Of a stretch of 64,000 nucleotides of DNA, positions 63,296 through 64,000 are shown piece by piece. Positions within the stretch are counted from its first letter, which is position 1; each line of letters begins with the position of its first letter. The stretch comes from JACVRX01 sp035697245. Its GTDB lineage: Bacteria; Actinomycetota; Actinomycetes; Jiangellales; Jiangellaceae. A program made the position numbers and the translations under genes. The notes below the pieces were generated by a model. The model did no database searches. It was not told the origin of the DNA and was given only the letters and a program-made list of their open reading frames with translations. The DNA lies in assembly GCA_035697245.1 (NCBI GenBank), contig DASSDH010000192.1, forward strand, positions 1 to 64,000, written 5' to 3'.

Positions 63296-64000
63296 TCAGC
63301 TGCGGGGCTTCTCGCGCATCTCGAACGTCTCGATCAAGTCGTCGACCTTGATGTCGTTGAACGAGCCCAGACCGATGCCGCACTCGAAGCCTTCCCGCAC
63401 CTCTGTGGCGTCGTCCTTGAACCGCCGCAGGGACTCGATGGCCAGGTTGTCGGCGACGACGACTCCGTCGCGGACCAGCCGGGCTCGCGAGTTGCGGCGG
63501 ATCATCCCGCTCGTCACCATGCAGCCGGCGATGTTGCCGAACTTGGAGGACCGGAACACCTCGCGGACCTCCGCGGTGCCGAGCGCGATCTCCTCGAACT
63601 CGGGCTTGAGCATGCCCTTGAGCGCGGCTTCGATCTCGTCGATGACCTGGTAGATCACCGAGTAGTACCGGATGTCGACGCCTTCGCGCTCGGCGAGCTG
63701 CTCGGTGCTCCTCGACGCGCGGACATTGAACGCGATGATGATTCCCTGGTCGATCGAGGCGAGATTGACGTCGTTGTCGGTGACGGCCCCGACGCCGCGG
63801 TGGATGATCCGCAAGTTGACCTCCTCGCCGACGTCGATCTTGAGTAGAGCGTCCTCGAGGGCCTCGACGGAGCCGGAGACGTCGCCCTTGATGATCAGGT
63901 TGAGCGTCTCGACCTTGCTCGCCACCAGCCAGTCCTCGAGGGTGACCCGCTTGCGCGCCCTGGCCAGCATCGCGTTGCGCTCCATCGCTTCACGCTTCTC
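63296..64000 (-). CDS. infB: Translation initiation factor IF-2, C-terminal part (runs off window)
   Basis: The last 235 codons are visible; the 5' part lies beyond the window edge. The segment covers domain III to the C2 fMet-tRNA-binding domain: LIIKGDVSGSVEALEDALL, IHRGVGAVTDNDVNLA, FNVRASRSTEQLAEREGVDIRYYSVIY and the end FNDIKVDDLIETFEM. Opens the infB-ylxP-rbfA-truB-ribF-rpsO-pnp run. Confidence 0.97.
   Translation of the reverse strand, partial: EKREAMERNAMLARARKRVTLEDWLVASKVETLNLIIKGDVSGSVEALEDALLKIDVGEEVNLRIIHRGVGAVTDNDVNLASIDQGIIIAFNVRASRSTEQLAEREGVDIRYYSVIYQVIDEIEAALKGMLKPEFEEIALGTAEVREVFRSSKFGNIAGCMVTSGMIRRNSRARLVRDGVVVADNLAIESLRRFKDDATEVREGFECGIGLGSFNDIKVDDLIETFEMREKPRS

Noticed and set aside
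1..64000. CRISPR arrays, prophage, insertion sequences or integrases
   Set aside because: No regularly spaced repeats, transposase or integrase motifs, or phage structural genes were seen on either strand.

Overview
The window is a continuous piece of a high-GC actinobacterial chromosome (about 70% GC by eye). The organism call rests on gene order typical of Actinobacteria (hflX-dapF-miaA-miaB-gluABCD-recX-recA; clgR-cinA-pgsA-rimO-ftsK-rnj-dapA-thyX; dapB-M16 peptidase-pnp-rpsO-ribF-truB-rbfA-ylxP-infB), on DUF3046, a DinB/DUF664 (mycothiol-transferase-like) protein and an F420-type DUF385 oxidoreductase, and on frequent GTG/TTG starts with 4-base ATGA or GTGA overlaps. I cannot name the genus. 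No rRNA, tRNA, CRISPR array, insertion sequence or prophage was seen.

Layout. 1-7.4 kb: DUF389 membrane protein, HflX GTPase, dapF, tRNA-modifying miaA and miaB, and two unknowns. 7.4-10.8 kb: a glutamate-type ABC importer. 10.8-14.6 kb: RNase Y, RecX and RecA, with a near-perfect SOS box upstream of recA. 14.6-26.4 kb: an accessory block between recA and DUF3046, made of two paralogous hybrid-kinase/receiver modules, a REC-cyclase, a PGM1-type ATP-grasp ligase, an ABC-2 exporter and an MFS exporter, all on the minus strand and mostly overlapping by 4 bases. 26.7-29.9 kb: a receiver/thioredoxin-reductase-like fusion without redox cysteines, paired with a cNMP-domain histidine kinase. 29.9-31.8 kb: small redox and detoxification genes. 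31.9-47.2 kb: Lhr helicase, ClgR-like regulator, cinA, pgsA, rimO, DUF72, ftsK, RNase J, dapA and thyX. 47.4-51.5 kb: a paaABCDE phenylacetyl-CoA epoxidase operon with a striking operator-like inverted repeat over its promoter. 51.6-55.5 kb: a ClpC-N-domain-only protein, GNAT, ASCH-winged-helix, DUF2461 and AzlCD. 55-64 kb: dapB, M16 protease, pnp, rpsO, ribF, truB, rbfA, ylxP and the 3' end of infB.

The most unusual points are: (i) two copies of a palindromic repeat placed 15-18 nt after the stop codons of infB and the M16 protease gene, one carrying perfect 23-bp inverted arms; (ii) the coupled kinase / receiver / REC-cyclase / ATP-grasp operon and its diverged paralogue, the latter broken by an apparent one-base deletion; (iii) a probable CTG start codon for ylxP; (iv) AT-rich patches inside recA and thyX that leave the encoded proteins canonical; (v) the paa promoter inverted repeat; and (vi) a perfect CRP-type half-site pair at the dapF stop codon, in a window that also encodes a cyclase-fold protein and a cNMP-binding-domain kinase.
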